DNA of 39,462 nt, from contig CABSRC010000003.1 in assembly GCA_902480035.1 (NCBI GenBank), forward strand, positions 1-39,462, given 5' to 3'. The translations under genes and the position numbers were made by a program. Every line of letters begins with the position of its first letter. Positions within the stretch are counted from its first letter, which is position 1. The notes under the pieces were generated by a model that saw nothing but the letters and a program-made list of their open reading frames with translations, did not search any database and was not told where the DNA came from. Shown here one piece after another: positions 15,650-24,031 of this stretch. Source of the stretch: an uncultured Streptococcus sp. Its GTDB lineage: Bacteria; Bacillota; Bacilli; Lactobacillales; Streptococcaceae.

Positions 15650-17317
15650 ATGGAAAAAGACTGGTGGAAGGGGAAGGTCGCTTACCAGATCTACCCAAAA
15701 AGCTTTAAGGACAGCAATGGTGATGGTGTTGGGGATTTAAACGGAATCACGGAGAAACTCGATTACCTTCAACAGTTGGGGATTGATATTCTCTGGTTAT
15801 CGCCTGTTTACAAGAGCCCTTTTATTGATCAGGGCTATGATATTTCCGATTATTATGCTATTGACCCCCTTTTTGGGACCATGGAAGATATGGAAGAGTT
15901 GATTGCGGAAGGTAAGAAGCGGGGCATTTCCATCATTATGGACTTGGTGGTTAACCACTGTTCCAGTCATCACGAGTGGTTCCAAAAGGCTTTAGCAGAT
16001 CCAGATGGTCCTTATGCGGACTACTTTTACTTCATCGAAAGTGACAAAGAACCCAACAACTGGGAAAGTTACTTTGGGGGCAGTGTTTGGGAACCGGTTC
16101 CTGGAACCAATAAGTACTATCTCCATTCTTTTCATAAGGACCAGCCAGACCTCAATTGGCAAAATCCTGTCTTGCGCGAAGAAATTTACAGGATGATCAA
16201 CTGGTGGTTGGACAAGGGAATTGCGGGCTTTAGGATCGATGCTATTATCAATATCAAAAAAGATCTAGAATGGCGTTCGCTTCCATCTGATCGCGAAAAT
16301 GGCTTGGTCCCAGTACCGGAGTCTCTAGTGAATGCCCAATCGATTGAACCGTTCTTGCAAGAGTTAAAGGAGCGAACCTTCGCCAAGTACAATGCCTTCA
16401 CAGTAGGGGAAGTGTTCAATGAAACCGACGAAGAGTTACATTTCTTTATCGGAAAAGATGGCGTTTTCTCATCGATCTTTGATTTCAAACAAACCTGCTT
16501 AGGGCAGGAAGGAAAAGGCTGGTTTGACCATAGTCTTCCAACAGCAGATGAACTCAAGGAAAGTATTTTCCAAGCGCATGAGCGCGCAGATAGTATTGGA
16601 GTTCTCTCGACCATCATTGAAAACCACGATGAGCCTCGTGGGGTGTCCCATTATATTGCTGAAGGTCCAGTAAACGACACCAGTAAAAAAGCTTTAGGGA
16701 CTATTCAGGTTTTGCGCAAGGGAATTCCGTTTATCTATCAAGGCCAAGAAATTGGAATGGAAAACCAAGTCTTTGAATCAGTAGAGGACTTTGATGATAT
16801 CGCGACCATCAATGGCTACCATGTGGCTAAAGAAGCTGGTTTGAGCGAGGAAGAAGCCTTAGCAGTGATTGCCAACTACAGCCGAGACAATGCGCGGACA
16901 CCGATGCAGTGGACAAGAGAGCCAGGTCTGGGCTTTAGCGATGGACCAGCCTGGCTGATCAGTCCCAAACCAGATTATTCCATTAATGTGGAAGACCAGG
17001 AAAAGGATCCAGATTCTATTTTGAATTATTACCGTCAGCTGACGGCCTTGTATCGTCATCCCCTCTATGGGAATACCATCCGGTTTGGAGATATGATCCC
17101 AGCTTATCGGGACCGTGAGAATATCATCGCCTTCGAACGCCGTGGGGACAAGCGTCTCATGGTAATCAGCAATTTCCAAAATCGCCAGGCCACTTTGGAG
17201 TTACCAGCTCCGATTAAAACGCTCGTTTTAAATAATACTGCTGGGTTGTTCCAAGAAGGAGACCAGGTATTAGAATTGGCCCCTTACCAAAGCATTGTGC
17301 TGGAATTGGTGGAATAG
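15650..17317 (+). CDS. GH13 alpha-glucosidase (oligo-1,6-glucosidase/DexB-like)
   Basis: 555-residue intracellular GH13 enzyme (subfamily-31-like) hydrolysing short alpha-glucosides taken up by ABC importers. Conserved regions: MDLVVNHCSSHHEWF, nucleophile Asp at about 197 in GFRIDAI, acid/base Glu at about 254 in TVGEVFNE, transition-state Asp at about 327 in IENHDEPR, and the calcium-loop NGDGVGDLNGI. No signal peptide. AAGGAG precedes the ATG 14 nt after the msmK hairpin. The position after msmK recalls dexB, but the central part (for example LEWRSLPSDRENGLVPVP) is unlike the DexB I recall and closer to general oligo-1,6-glucosidases/maltases, so I give no symbol. Ala follows the nucleophile, where strict alpha-1,6 enzymes have Val. 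Confidence 0.93.
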   Translation: MEKDWWKGKVAYQIYPKSFKDSNGDGVGDLNGITEKLDYLQQLGIDILWLSPVYKSPFIDQGYDISDYYAIDPLFGTMEDMEELIAEGKKRGISIIMDLVVNHCSSHHEWFQKALADPDGPYADYFYFIESDKEPNNWESYFGGSVWEPVPGTNKYYLHSFHKDQPDLNWQNPVLREEIYRMINWWLDKGIAGFRIDAIINIKKDLEWRSLPSDRENGLVPVPESLVNAQSIEPFLQELKERTFAKYNAFTVGEVFNETDEELHFFIGKDGVFSSIFDFKQTCLGQEGKGWFDHSLPTADELKESIFQAHERADSIGVLSTIIENHDEPRGVSHYIAEGPVNDTSKKALGTIQVLRKGIPFIYQGQEIGMENQVFESVEDFDDIATINGYHVAKEAGLSEEEALAVIANYSRDNARTPMQWTREPGLGFSDGPAWLISPKPDYSINVEDQEKDPDSILNYYRQLTALYRHPLYGNTIRFGDMIPAYRDRENIIAFERRGDKRLMVISNFQNRQATLELPAPIKTLVLNNTAGLFQEGDQVLELAPYQSIVLELVE

Positions 17318-17319
17318 AA

Positions 17320-17350
17320 AGAACCTTCGCAAACGCGAAGGTTCTTTTCA
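17320..17350. terminator. Bidirectional terminator between the GH13 and M14 genes
   Basis: GAACCTTCGC (17321-17330), AAAC loop, GCGAAGGTTC (17335-17344), then TTTT. On the - strand the stem is followed by TTTCTA, so it can serve both convergent genes. Confidence 0.88.
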
Positions 17351-17375
17351 TGTCATCCAAGTCTAAACCTGGGAC

Positions 17376-20300
17376 TTATTCCACTTCTTTCTTTTTCAAG
17401 AGAAGGAAGCCTCCGCTAACGGCTAGCAAGAAGCCTGAAAGAATGAAGTGCGCCGTTGTGTCTTCTCCAGTTTGTGGCAATTGTGCCTTGGATGGACTTT
17501 CTTGGAAGCTTTGTCCCACTTGGTAAGTCAAGGCTTGCACACTTTCTCCATTTTCAGTTGTCATTTCTTTTTGTGGAAGGAGAACTTTAGGAGTCTCCTT
17601 CTTGGTCAAGATTGGTTGTGGAGCGGTTGTTTGGTTATGAATTGGAACTACCACTTGATCTGGTTCTTTAGCTGGGACGTAATCCATCAAGCTAGCCAAC
17701 TTGCTGCCAAAGATCGCGTTGGTTACCCAGCGGAAGAAGTGGACAGGGTGTTGACGGTTGGTTGGATTTCCTGCATAGACAAAGAGTGGTTGTCCCATCA
17801 GTTCTCCAGAGATGGCCATGACTTTGTTGGCTAGAACATCGTTATGTGGCCACCAACCTGCAATATAATAATCACTCGAAGCGATGCTCATCAAGGTTTT
17901 GAAATGCTCTGGAACCTTTTCAATCCAGTTTCCTGAGTTGGAGTAGAAGAGGGTATTCTTCTTGTATCCGCTGGTCAATGGATCCTGATCATCAATGATC
18001 GCTTTCATCAAGCCTTCGTAGTCGCTACCGCCTTTTAATTTTTCAGCGTCAAATCCTGCAAGAACTCCCAATTTTTCCAGTTTCTGCATGGCTTCCCCGC
18101 CGATGACGAGAGTTGGTTTCTTACCAAATATGGAAGCATCAAAGCGGTTGCTTTCCAAAATAACAACATCCGCTTCTTCTGGAGTATTGACAATTTGGAA
18201 GCCTAATTTTTCAAGGACCAGACTAGTATGAGCAGGCGCATCGACTCCAGCCCAATTATAGTGGTAGTTTGGAGAGTAGACCTTCATCGGTTTCAAGGTT
18301 GGCCCGCTTGGTACCTTGTAGAGGGCATCACCATAGATGGCATAGTTTGGCAGGAGTGAAGCAAAGGTATCGCGGTCAACGATGTAGCCATCATCTGTTA
18401 GGTAGACAGATTTTCCTTGGGAAATGGCCTGGTTGATAGCTTTAACGGCACTGGCTGAGGTATTTGCGATCACATAGTAAGGAGCTTTTGGATCGATCTC
18501 AGAAGTACGAGTCGCACGGGTAGTGGTGACTTCCCCTAATTTTCCATTGAAAAGACCATCCGCAAAGACAGGTTCGGACTTGAACCCTCTCATATCTGGG
18601 AAGTTAACCAGCAATTCTGCGTACATCGCAGCCCAGGCAGATTCGTTGGAGCCCTTGTAGAGAATATGGTTGGCATAGCCCCGTTTGGCTTGGGCCATAT
18701 CAATGACTAAGTCTCCTTTTTTATAGTTGCCAATATCTTCTTTGAGCTCTTTGACGAGGACACCATTGCGTTTGAAGTAGTCGATCATATTGAAAGCTTC
18801 TTGGGCATCGTTGTCTTTGTCGAGGCTCATCGGGATGACATAGTAGTCTGGGAAGAATTTTGGACGACCGTTTTTCACACGTCCAACGATTTCCCCATTT
18901 GGGCCAACCAGTTCATTTTCAGCTTTTGGATCTTCAGTTTTATTGAGACCACGCAGGTAGAAGTTGAGACGCGTCTCAAGGAGACGGTCTGGATCTTGGT
19001 TGAGGAAGTCAATGCCGCCTAGGACAGCATTGCGTCCAGCCTTATAGGATTCTTGGTTGGATTCTGGTATTTCAATGGTGTGGCCCAAGATGCCGTGATA
19101 GACAGCATAGACACCTGTATAACCTGAGAAGGAATCATCCCAGCCATCTCCCCAATCCAGTTTTGGAATGATGTAACTGTCGTATTTGGAATTGGCAACT
19201 CCAGCCCGGCCCATATGATGGGCATTTTCCAGCATGAGGTTGGACATGAGGTCGTATTCAAAGTTCGGATCATGTGGAGGTGTTGCAGGTTCGATTAAGA
19301 ATTCTTTTACAAAACCGTGTAAGTCGTAGAGAGCGATCGGATTCCACTTGTTGATCATTTGGATGACGGTCCGGACTTCAGGGTTGGTTTGGTAGCTGGC
19401 ATCGCGGTTTGGATCCAGTCCATTGGCCAAAGCACGCAGGTTGAGAGCATCCCCATCAGGGTTTTCCGTGAAGTCAAACAAGAAGATAAATTTGTTTAGG
19501 AGAGTTGGGATGTCCAGAGTTACATTCTTGACGTTACCAGCTTCGTCTGTCGTTTTAAAAGTGACTTGATTTTCTGTAGCGAAGGTACGGAAGAGTCCAG
19601 TGATGATGTCAATCCCAGGTTGTTCGTCCGCATGCGTATTATGAACCAGGACAGGTAGTTTGTAATCCAAGGTCTTGTCCTTCAGAGCTGCCAACATCTC
19701 GCTTGGTTTGGTCAAAGCTGTAGGATTGGTGCTAGACAGGTAGTGATCGATGCTGGCTTGGTCCTTGCTCACAATTCCCATCTTCATGTCCCGGCCTTGG
19801 GCGCTCTTACCAAGGGTTTCTAACTGCACCAAACGATCGGGTTTCGCTTCTTCCTTGGATTTTTCGATAGCAGCTAGCATCTCTTCATGTGTATGGTAGT
19901 CTTGGTAAGGTCGAAAAACAAGAGTTTTATTGATGGTCACACCCAAGTCTGCATTGGTTCCGACCAGCTCATGATTGCCGATGTAGTTGCGGTAAGTCCG
20001 GCGGATATTATTTGGGCTCCGAAGGCTAAGATCTTCACCAAAGAGATCTTTCACTTCCATATGGAGATCCAAATCATTGCCGTTTGCAGTCTCTGTGATA
20101 GTAAGGAATGGATCCTTGCTCAGGGTTCCAGTCTCCATATCCCAGGTTTTCCACTCCGAGAGAGGCTTGTTGTCCAAGGTCCAGTTGATCTTGCCAGCAG
20201 CTTGAGCTTTTTCTTGGACTTTGTCATCAATCGTGCTCTTTTCAGAGAGATAAATGGTGCTATCAGCCAATCGTGTCGCTTGGTCAGCGGTCGTTGCAGC

Positions 20301-20582
20301 ACGGTTAGTGCTTGGACTAGCGGCTGGAGCAACTTCTGTAGTAGAAGCCACATCAGAAGTCGCTGCTGCTTCCGCAGAAGTGGCAGGGGCTGCGGTGTCT
20401 CCTTTTTCAGCTGTCACAGCTTGCTCAGTAGCGGGTGTCGCTTCAAGGACCGTGCTCGGTTCCGTTTGAGGCGCTTCTAAGCTATCGGCTGATACTTGGC
20501 CATGTCCGATAACGGAAAGCAAGACAGCAGCTGAGAGGCTGAGTGTCGTAGTGTACAAATGTTTCTTATATGAAGACTTCAT
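17376..20582 (-). CDS. Cell-wall-anchored M14 zinc carboxypeptidase-like protein (LPXTG)
   Basis: 1068 residues. Signal peptide MKSSYKKHLYTTTLSLSAAVLLSV..GQVSADS (no YSIRK motif), then an Ala/Thr/Glu-rich low-complexity segment to about residue 105. The M14-like domain follows: zinc motif HADE at 317-320, ENPDGDALNLRALANGLDPNRD as the NPDG..R..DxNRD substrate block, DLHGF as the likely third ligand, and HTIEIPES as the likely catalytic Glu region. A long unassigned region (residues about 530-1000) contains DYYVIPMS, LVIDMAQAKRG and FGKKPTLVIGGE. The end is LPQTGE, a hydrophobic helix and KKKEVE, so sortase should link it to the wall. AAGGAGG precedes the start. A cre box overlaps the -35. It probably processes surface or host peptides; substrate unknown. 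Confidence 0.92.
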   Translation of the reverse strand: MKSSYKKHLYTTTLSLSAAVLLSVIGHGQVSADSLEAPQTEPSTVLEATPATEQAVTAEKGDTAAPATSAEAAATSDVASTTEVAPAASPSTNRAATTADQATRLADSTIYLSEKSTIDDKVQEKAQAAGKINWTLDNKPLSEWKTWDMETGTLSKDPFLTITETANGNDLDLHMEVKDLFGEDLSLRSPNNIRRTYRNYIGNHELVGTNADLGVTINKTLVFRPYQDYHTHEEMLAAIEKSKEEAKPDRLVQLETLGKSAQGRDMKMGIVSKDQASIDHYLSSTNPTALTKPSEMLAALKDKTLDYKLPVLVHNTHADEQPGIDIITGLFRTFATENQVTFKTTDEAGNVKNVTLDIPTLLNKFIFLFDFTENPDGDALNLRALANGLDPNRDASYQTNPEVRTVIQMINKWNPIALYDLHGFVKEFLIEPATPPHDPNFEYDLMSNLMLENAHHMGRAGVANSKYDSYIIPKLDWGDGWDDSFSGYTGVYAVYHGILGHTIEIPESNQESYKAGRNAVLGGIDFLNQDPDRLLETRLNFYLRGLNKTEDPKAENELVGPNGEIVGRVKNGRPKFFPDYYVIPMSLDKDNDAQEAFNMIDYFKRNGVLVKELKEDIGNYKKGDLVIDMAQAKRGYANHILYKGSNESAWAAMYAELLVNFPDMRGFKSEPVFADGLFNGKLGEVTTTRATRTSEIDPKAPYYVIANTSASAVKAINQAISQGKSVYLTDDGYIVDRDTFASLLPNYAIYGDALYKVPSGPTLKPMKVYSPNYHYNWAGVDAPAHTSLVLEKLGFQIVNTPEEADVVILESNRFDASIFGKKPTLVIGGEAMQKLEKLGVLAGFDAEKLKGGSDYEGLMKAIIDDQDPLTSGYKKNTLFYSNSGNWIEKVPEHFKTLMSIASSDYYIAGWWPHNDVLANKVMAISGELMGQPLFVYAGNPTNRQHPVHFFRWVTNAIFGSKLASLMDYVPAKEPDQVVVPIHNQTTAPQPILTKKETPKVLLPQKEMTTENGESVQALTYQVGQSFQESPSKAQLPQTGEDTTAHFILSGFLLAVSGGFLLLKKKEVE

Positions 20583-20619
20583 ATAGAAGACCCTCCTTAA
20601 AAAGTTATTTTCCTACTCC

Positions 20620-20648
20620 AGTATACCATTTTAGGAAAGCGTTTTCAA
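20620..20648 (-). promoter_or_regulatory. Promoter with cre box for the M14 surface peptidase
   Basis: On the - strand: TTGAAA (20648-20643), 17-nt spacer, TATACT (20625-20620). TGAAAACGCTTTCC (20647-20634) matches the cre consensus in all but the last base and covers the -35, pointing to CcpA repression. Confidence 0.85.
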
Positions 20649-20660
20649 TAGATCCCGCAA

Positions 20661-20692
20661 TAAAGAAGCCTTTGCATTTGGCAAGGGCTTCT
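20661..20692 (-). terminator. Terminator of the DUF939-type gene
   Basis: AGAAGCCTTTGC (20664-20675) / GCAAGGGCTTCT (20681-20692). On the - strand it has one C-A mismatch and is followed by TTTATTG. It lies 4 nt after the stop codon. Confidence 0.6.
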
Positions 20693-20696
20693 CTGT

Positions 20697-21659
20697 CTAT
20701 TCCGTCTCCTGATGAAATTGTTGGTAAAAATCAACCTTGACCTGAATGAAGGTTTCTAAATCTCTTAACAATTGGAGCAAGGTGGCGCGTGTTTCGAATT
20801 CTTGCCGAGTCTTGGGAAGAGGGCGTTCGCGGAAGATCGCCAAATACTGAGTAATATCATCTAGAAGATCTTGGGCAGGATTTTCCTGACTTAACTGTTG
20901 CGCAGTCTTCTTAAAAAGTTGAGCCAGGATCATACTTTCACTCGCTGCTAACTGACAGCGGTTGACGTTTTCTGCCATATCCCGCAGGATGTCGTTTTGA
21001 CGCTTGCGCATTTCGAAGTAGTGAATGTGGTAGTTGGTTTGATGAAAAAGGTGGTTGGAATGATCCAGATAGACGAGATTTAAAGCGTCCTTTAGGATAC
21101 CATCCAATTCCTTGATCAAGCGGGCATCGTTGCGACCATCCCCTCTACCAAGTAATTCCGCAAAACGACCAAGGATCTTTTTCAGTTGGTCTTCGACAAC
21201 ATCATGGTAGTGATCGATCGCAGCCTGATTAGAAGGCATATAGAGATTGGCCAGCAGGGCAAAGCTGGTCCCGATTAAAAAGAGGGCAAGTTCATTGAGC
21301 AAGAGCCCCCAGGAAGTAGACTGCTCAATCAAGAGATGGGTGACCAGGACCGTACTAGGCGTGATGCCGATCTGCCATCCCATTAGAAAGGCGCATGGAA
21401 CATAGAGAGCGATAAAGACTCCCAGTGCCCAAAGGTTGAATCCAAAAAAGGAAAAAGCGATACTTCCGATCACAAGGGCTAGCAAGGTCGACATAAAACG
21501 CTGATAGGCTTGCTTGATGGTACTCCGTCGCGTATCAGAGATACTCAAGATGGCAATGACGCCAGCTGAGATGGCATAGGTCAAGCCCAGAGCATAAGCA
21601 AGGGCAGCTGCTAAACAGGTGGCCAAGGTGAGCTTGATGGTTCGTTGAAAAAGAGGCAT
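20697..21659 (-). CDS. Aromatic acid exporter (ArAE/DUF939)-like membrane protein
   Basis: 320 residues. The N-terminal half is a cluster of transmembrane helices (IKLTLATCLAAALAYALGL, ISAGVIAILSIS, LLALVIGSIAFSFFGF, WALGVFIALYVPCAFLM, LNELALFLIGTSFALLANLYM), with the conserved ISDTRRSTIKQAYQRF after the second. The C-terminal half is a soluble helical domain starting IDHYHDVVEDQLKKI. This is the DUF939 / ArAE_1 pattern, suggesting efflux of small, possibly aromatic, acids; the substrate is untested. AAAGGA precedes the ATG. It is divergent from rlmB with closely spaced promoters, and an extended -10 TGATATAAT lies at 21714-21706. Confidence 0.87.
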   Translation of the reverse strand: MPLFQRTIKLTLATCLAAALAYALGLTYAISAGVIAILSISDTRRSTIKQAYQRFMSTLLALVIGSIAFSFFGFNLWALGVFIALYVPCAFLMGWQIGITPSTVLVTHLLIEQSTSWGLLLNELALFLIGTSFALLANLYMPSNQAAIDHYHDVVEDQLKKILGRFAELLGRGDGRNDARLIKELDGILKDALNLVYLDHSNHLFHQTNYHIHYFEMRKRQNDILRDMAENVNRCQLAASESMILAQLFKKTAQQLSQENPAQDLLDDITQYLAIFRERPLPKTRQEFETRATLLQLLRDLETFIQVKVDFYQQFHQETE

Positions 21660-21705
21660 GGCTTCCTTTCTAGTTCGGTTCCTTCATTAAGATAGATTTG
21701 ATTTC

Positions 21706-21714
21706 ATTATATCA
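21706..21714 (-). promoter_or_regulatory. Extended -10 for the DUF939-type gene
   Basis: TGATATAAT on the - strand, with no good -35. It sits 33 nt from the divergent rlmB -10, so the two promoters likely compete or are coordinated. Confidence 0.6.
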
Positions 21715-21740
21715 TGAATTGGCCTCAACCTCCTTTCTTG

Positions 21741-21749
21741 TGGTATACT
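21741..21749 (+). promoter_or_regulatory. Extended -10 directly before the rlmB start codon
   Basis: TGGTATACT ends 6 nt before the ATG at 21756. No AGGAGG-like site lies between it and the ATG, so transcription would begin at or next to the start codon. Confidence 0.65.
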
Positions 21750-21755
21750 AGTTCT

Positions 21756-22484
21756 ATGGAAAATAACGATATCGTATACGGTGTTCACGCAGTCACCGAG
21801 GCTTTACAAGCCAATACAGGCAATAAATTATATATTCAAGAAGATCTCCGAGGGAAAAATGTCGACAAGATCAAGGCCTTAGCAACTGAGAAAAAAGTGT
21901 CGATTTCTTGGACGCCAAAGAAAACCCTGCAGGAAATGACAGAAGGAGCTGTTCACCAAGGCTTCGTTCTTCGTGTGGCAGCCTTTGCTTACACAGACTT
22001 GGCAGCGATTTTGAAACAGACAGCCCAAGAAGAGAACCCGCTTTTGTTGATTCTCGATGGCTTGACCGATCCGCACAATCTTGGATCCATCTTGCGGACA
22101 GCTGATGCGACCAATGTCTCAGGGGTCATCATTCCTAAGCACCGGGCAGTCGGGGTAACCCCGGTGGTGTCGAAAACTTCTACCGGAGCAGTGGAACACA
22201 TTCCCATTGCCCGTGTGACCAATCTCAGCCAAACCCTAGACAAGTTAAAGGAAGAGGGCTTCTGGATCTTTGGAACCGACATGAACGGCACGCCATCTCA
22301 TCAGTGGAATACGGCTGGTAAGTTGGCTTTGATCATTGGTAATGAAGGAAAAGGGATCTCAGCCAATATCAAAAAGCAAGTCGATGAGATGATCACCATT
22401 CCTATGAATGGCCATGTTCAAAGCCTCAATGCCAGTGTGGCAGCAGCCATCCTCATGTATGAGGTCTTTCGCAACCGACTATAA
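21756..22484 (+). CDS. rlmB: 23S rRNA (guanosine-2'-O-)methyltransferase RlmB (TrmH family)
   Basis: 242 residues from the ATG at 21756 (MENNDIVYGVHAVTEAL). The N-terminal substrate-binding domain is followed by the SPOUT/trefoil-knot methyltransferase: LDGLTDPHNLGSILRTADAT (motif 1 with the Asn/Arg), LIIGNEGKGIS (motif 2) and IPMNGHVQSLNASVAAAILMYE (motif 3). It methylates a guanosine of 23S rRNA. A 14-codon in-frame extension upstream is rejected because it runs through the promoter. There is no ribosome binding site, so the message may be leaderless. The NYN gene follows after 19 nt and degV overlaps that gene, making a three-gene unit. Confidence 0.94.
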   Translation: MENNDIVYGVHAVTEALQANTGNKLYIQEDLRGKNVDKIKALATEKKVSISWTPKKTLQEMTEGAVHQGFVLRVAAFAYTDLAAILKQTAQEENPLLLILDGLTDPHNLGSILRTADATNVSGVIIPKHRAVGVTPVVSKTSTGAVEHIPIARVTNLSQTLDKLKEEGFWIFGTDMNGTPSHQWNTAGKLALIIGNEGKGISANIKKQVDEMITIPMNGHVQSLNASVAAAILMYEVFRNRL

Positions 22485-22503
22485 ATAGTAGAGAGGCAAT
22501 GAT

Positions 22504-23019
22504 ATGAAACGAAAAATCTTATTGGTTGACGGCTACAATATGATTGCCTTCTGGCAGGAGACCCGCCAGCTCTTTCAAAAAAGTGAGCTCGATGCGGCGC
22601 GCAACATCCTCCTACAAAAACTGAGCCATTATGCTAGCTTTGAAGGGATCGAAGTCATCTGTGTCTTTGATGCCCAGTATATGCCAGGAGTGCGGCAGAC
22701 CTACGATGAGTTCAATGTTCAGGTGGTCTTTACCGGTGAGGATGAGACGGCAGATGACTATATCGAGCGCTTGGCGGCAGAGCTCAATACGCCCCTCCAC
22801 CAGGTATCCGTCGCAACCAGTGACTTACATGAACAATGGACTGTCTTTGCTCAAGGGGCCCTTCGGGTATCCGCGAGAGAGTTAGAGAAACGAGTCGCAG
22901 TCGTCAAAGGAAACCTCAATCAGGCGCAGCGAGTGGTTAACGATCAAAAACCACCCATGCGACCGCTCGATCACCAAGTATTGCGACAATTACAAGAAAT
23001 GATGGGAGACAAGAAATGA
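22504..23019 (+). CDS. NYN-domain protein (YacP/Rae1-like ribonuclease)
   Basis: 171 residues. The N-terminus KRKILLVDGYNMIAFW carries the first catalytic Asp of the NYN (PIN-like) fold. EVICVFDAQYMPG, FTGEDETADDYIERLA and VSVATSDLHEQW supply further acidic positions. In Bacillus the homologue Rae1/YacP is a ribosome-associated endoribonuclease encoded next to rlmB (YacO), and the same adjacency is seen here. It ends in a Lys/Arg/Gln-rich tail. GAGAGG precedes the ATG. Its stop codon overlaps the degV start (ATGA), so the two are translationally coupled. Confidence 0.9.
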   Translation: MKRKILLVDGYNMIAFWQETRQLFQKSELDAARNILLQKLSHYASFEGIEVICVFDAQYMPGVRQTYDEFNVQVVFTGEDETADDYIERLAAELNTPLHQVSVATSDLHEQWTVFAQGALRVSARELEKRVAVVKGNLNQAQRVVNDQKPPMRPLDHQVLRQLQEMMGDKK

Positions 23020-23879
23020 CATTTGCTATTTTGACTGATTCGACCGCAGATTTAGACCAAAACTGGGCCAAGGAACATCAGGTGACCATTCTTGGCTTGA
23101 CCATTGAGTTAGATGGGACGGTTTACCAGACAGTAGGCGAAGCTCAATTGACCAGCCCTGAGCTTTTAGAAGCCATGAAAAATGGGGCCAAACCGACAAC
23201 CAGTCAGGTCAATGTGGGCCAATTTCAGGAAACCTTTAAACAATTTGCCAAAGAAGGAAAAGATCTGCTTTATGTGGCCTTTTCATCGGTCTTATCTGGG
23301 ACCTATCAGAGTGCAGTCATGGCACGAGACCTGGTTTTAGAAGACTACCCGGAAGCCGTGATCGAGATTGTCGATCCGAAGGCTGCTGGGATTGGAGAGG
23401 GTTATCTGGTCATGCGAGCAGTAGCTGCGCGTGATGCGGGTCGTTCATTAGCAGAAGCCAAAGAAGAGATCATGGATCTAGCGCCAAAACTGCGGACTTA
23501 TTTCCTCGTCGATGATCTCTATCACCTTATGCGGGGAGGCCGTCTCTCAAAAAGTGCTGCGATCATGGGAAGTTTGGCCAGCATCAAACCCATTCTCTGG
23601 ATTGATGCGGAAGGGGAATTGGTCCCAATTAGCAAGGTTCGCGGACGCAAAAAAGCTGTCCGAGAATTACTGGAGCTGATCAAAGCCGATATCGGTGAAA
23701 GCACAGCCTTGGTATCTTATACCAACGATCTAGAAGGAGCCGAAGCGTTGAAGGCAGAAATGCTTGTACTTGATGGCATCGACGAAGTTCTTGTGATGCC
23801 TCTTGGACCAGTCATCTCCGCCCACGTCGGTCCGAATGCCTTGATCGGATTTGTCATAGGAAAAGAAAATCGCAAATAA
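23016..23879 (+). CDS. DegV family fatty-acid-binding protein
   Basis: 287 residues. DegV/FakB signatures: MTFAILTDSTADL at the start, KPTTSQVNVGQF (substrate-loop Thr-Ser), YVAFSSVLSGTYQSAVMA, IVDPKAAGIGEGYLV, and LVDDLYHLMRGGRLSKSAAIMGSLASIKPIL. The C-terminal HVGPNALIGFVIG binds the carboxylate of fatty acids. In Firmicutes such proteins present fatty acids to the kinase FakA, but several paralogues exist, so the exact FakB role is not assigned. It overlaps the NYN gene by 4 nt. No terminator is visible before the rplM promoter. Confidence 0.93.
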   Translation: MTFAILTDSTADLDQNWAKEHQVTILGLTIELDGTVYQTVGEAQLTSPELLEAMKNGAKPTTSQVNVGQFQETFKQFAKEGKDLLYVAFSSVLSGTYQSAVMARDLVLEDYPEAVIEIVDPKAAGIGEGYLVMRAVAARDAGRSLAEAKEEIMDLAPKLRTYFLVDDLYHLMRGGRLSKSAAIMGSLASIKPILWIDAEGELVPISKVRGRKKAVRELLELIKADIGESTALVSYTNDLEGAEALKAEMLVLDGIDEVLVMPLGPVISAHVGPNALIGFVIGKENRK

Positions 23880-23892
23880 TTTTCCAAATCGG

Positions 23893-23922
23893 TTGACTTT
23901 TATCTTAGAATTTTGATACAAT
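23893..23922 (+). promoter_or_regulatory. rplM-rpsI promoter
   Basis: TTGACT (23893-23898), 18-nt spacer, TACAAT (23917-23922) with TG extension. Confidence 0.85.
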
Positions 23923-23925
23923 AGT

Positions 23926-24010
23926 AGGCGGTATTGTTTACCCCATTTGTAAGGCCCCGGAACCTTTCAAATAACTCGCGGACCGGAACATCCGCCCTGT
24001 AAACAAAAAC
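23926..24010 (+). ncRNA. L13 leader (ribosomal protein autoregulatory RNA)
   Basis: Structured leader between the promoter and rplM. GGCGG (23927-23931) can pair with CCGCC (23992-23996), and GTTTAC (23936-23941) can pair with GTAAAC (23999-24004). These two helices cross, so they form a pseudoknot or are alternative states. The inner part contains CCCCGGAACC and GGACCGG. Firmicutes are known to have an L13 leader motif here; the assignment rests on position, conserved flanking pairings and length, not on a covariance-model search. Confidence 0.8.
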
Positions 24011-24031
24011 GACATTCATATAGGAGAAATC

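Noticed and set aside
15650..17317. Gene symbol dexB for the GH13 enzyme
   Set aside because: Position after msmK is suggestive, but the central region and the residue after the nucleophile differ from DexB; kept as family-level call.
20370..20480. YSIRK-type export signal in the M14 surface protein
   Set aside because: The signal peptide lacks the YSIRK motif; it is a plain Sec signal.
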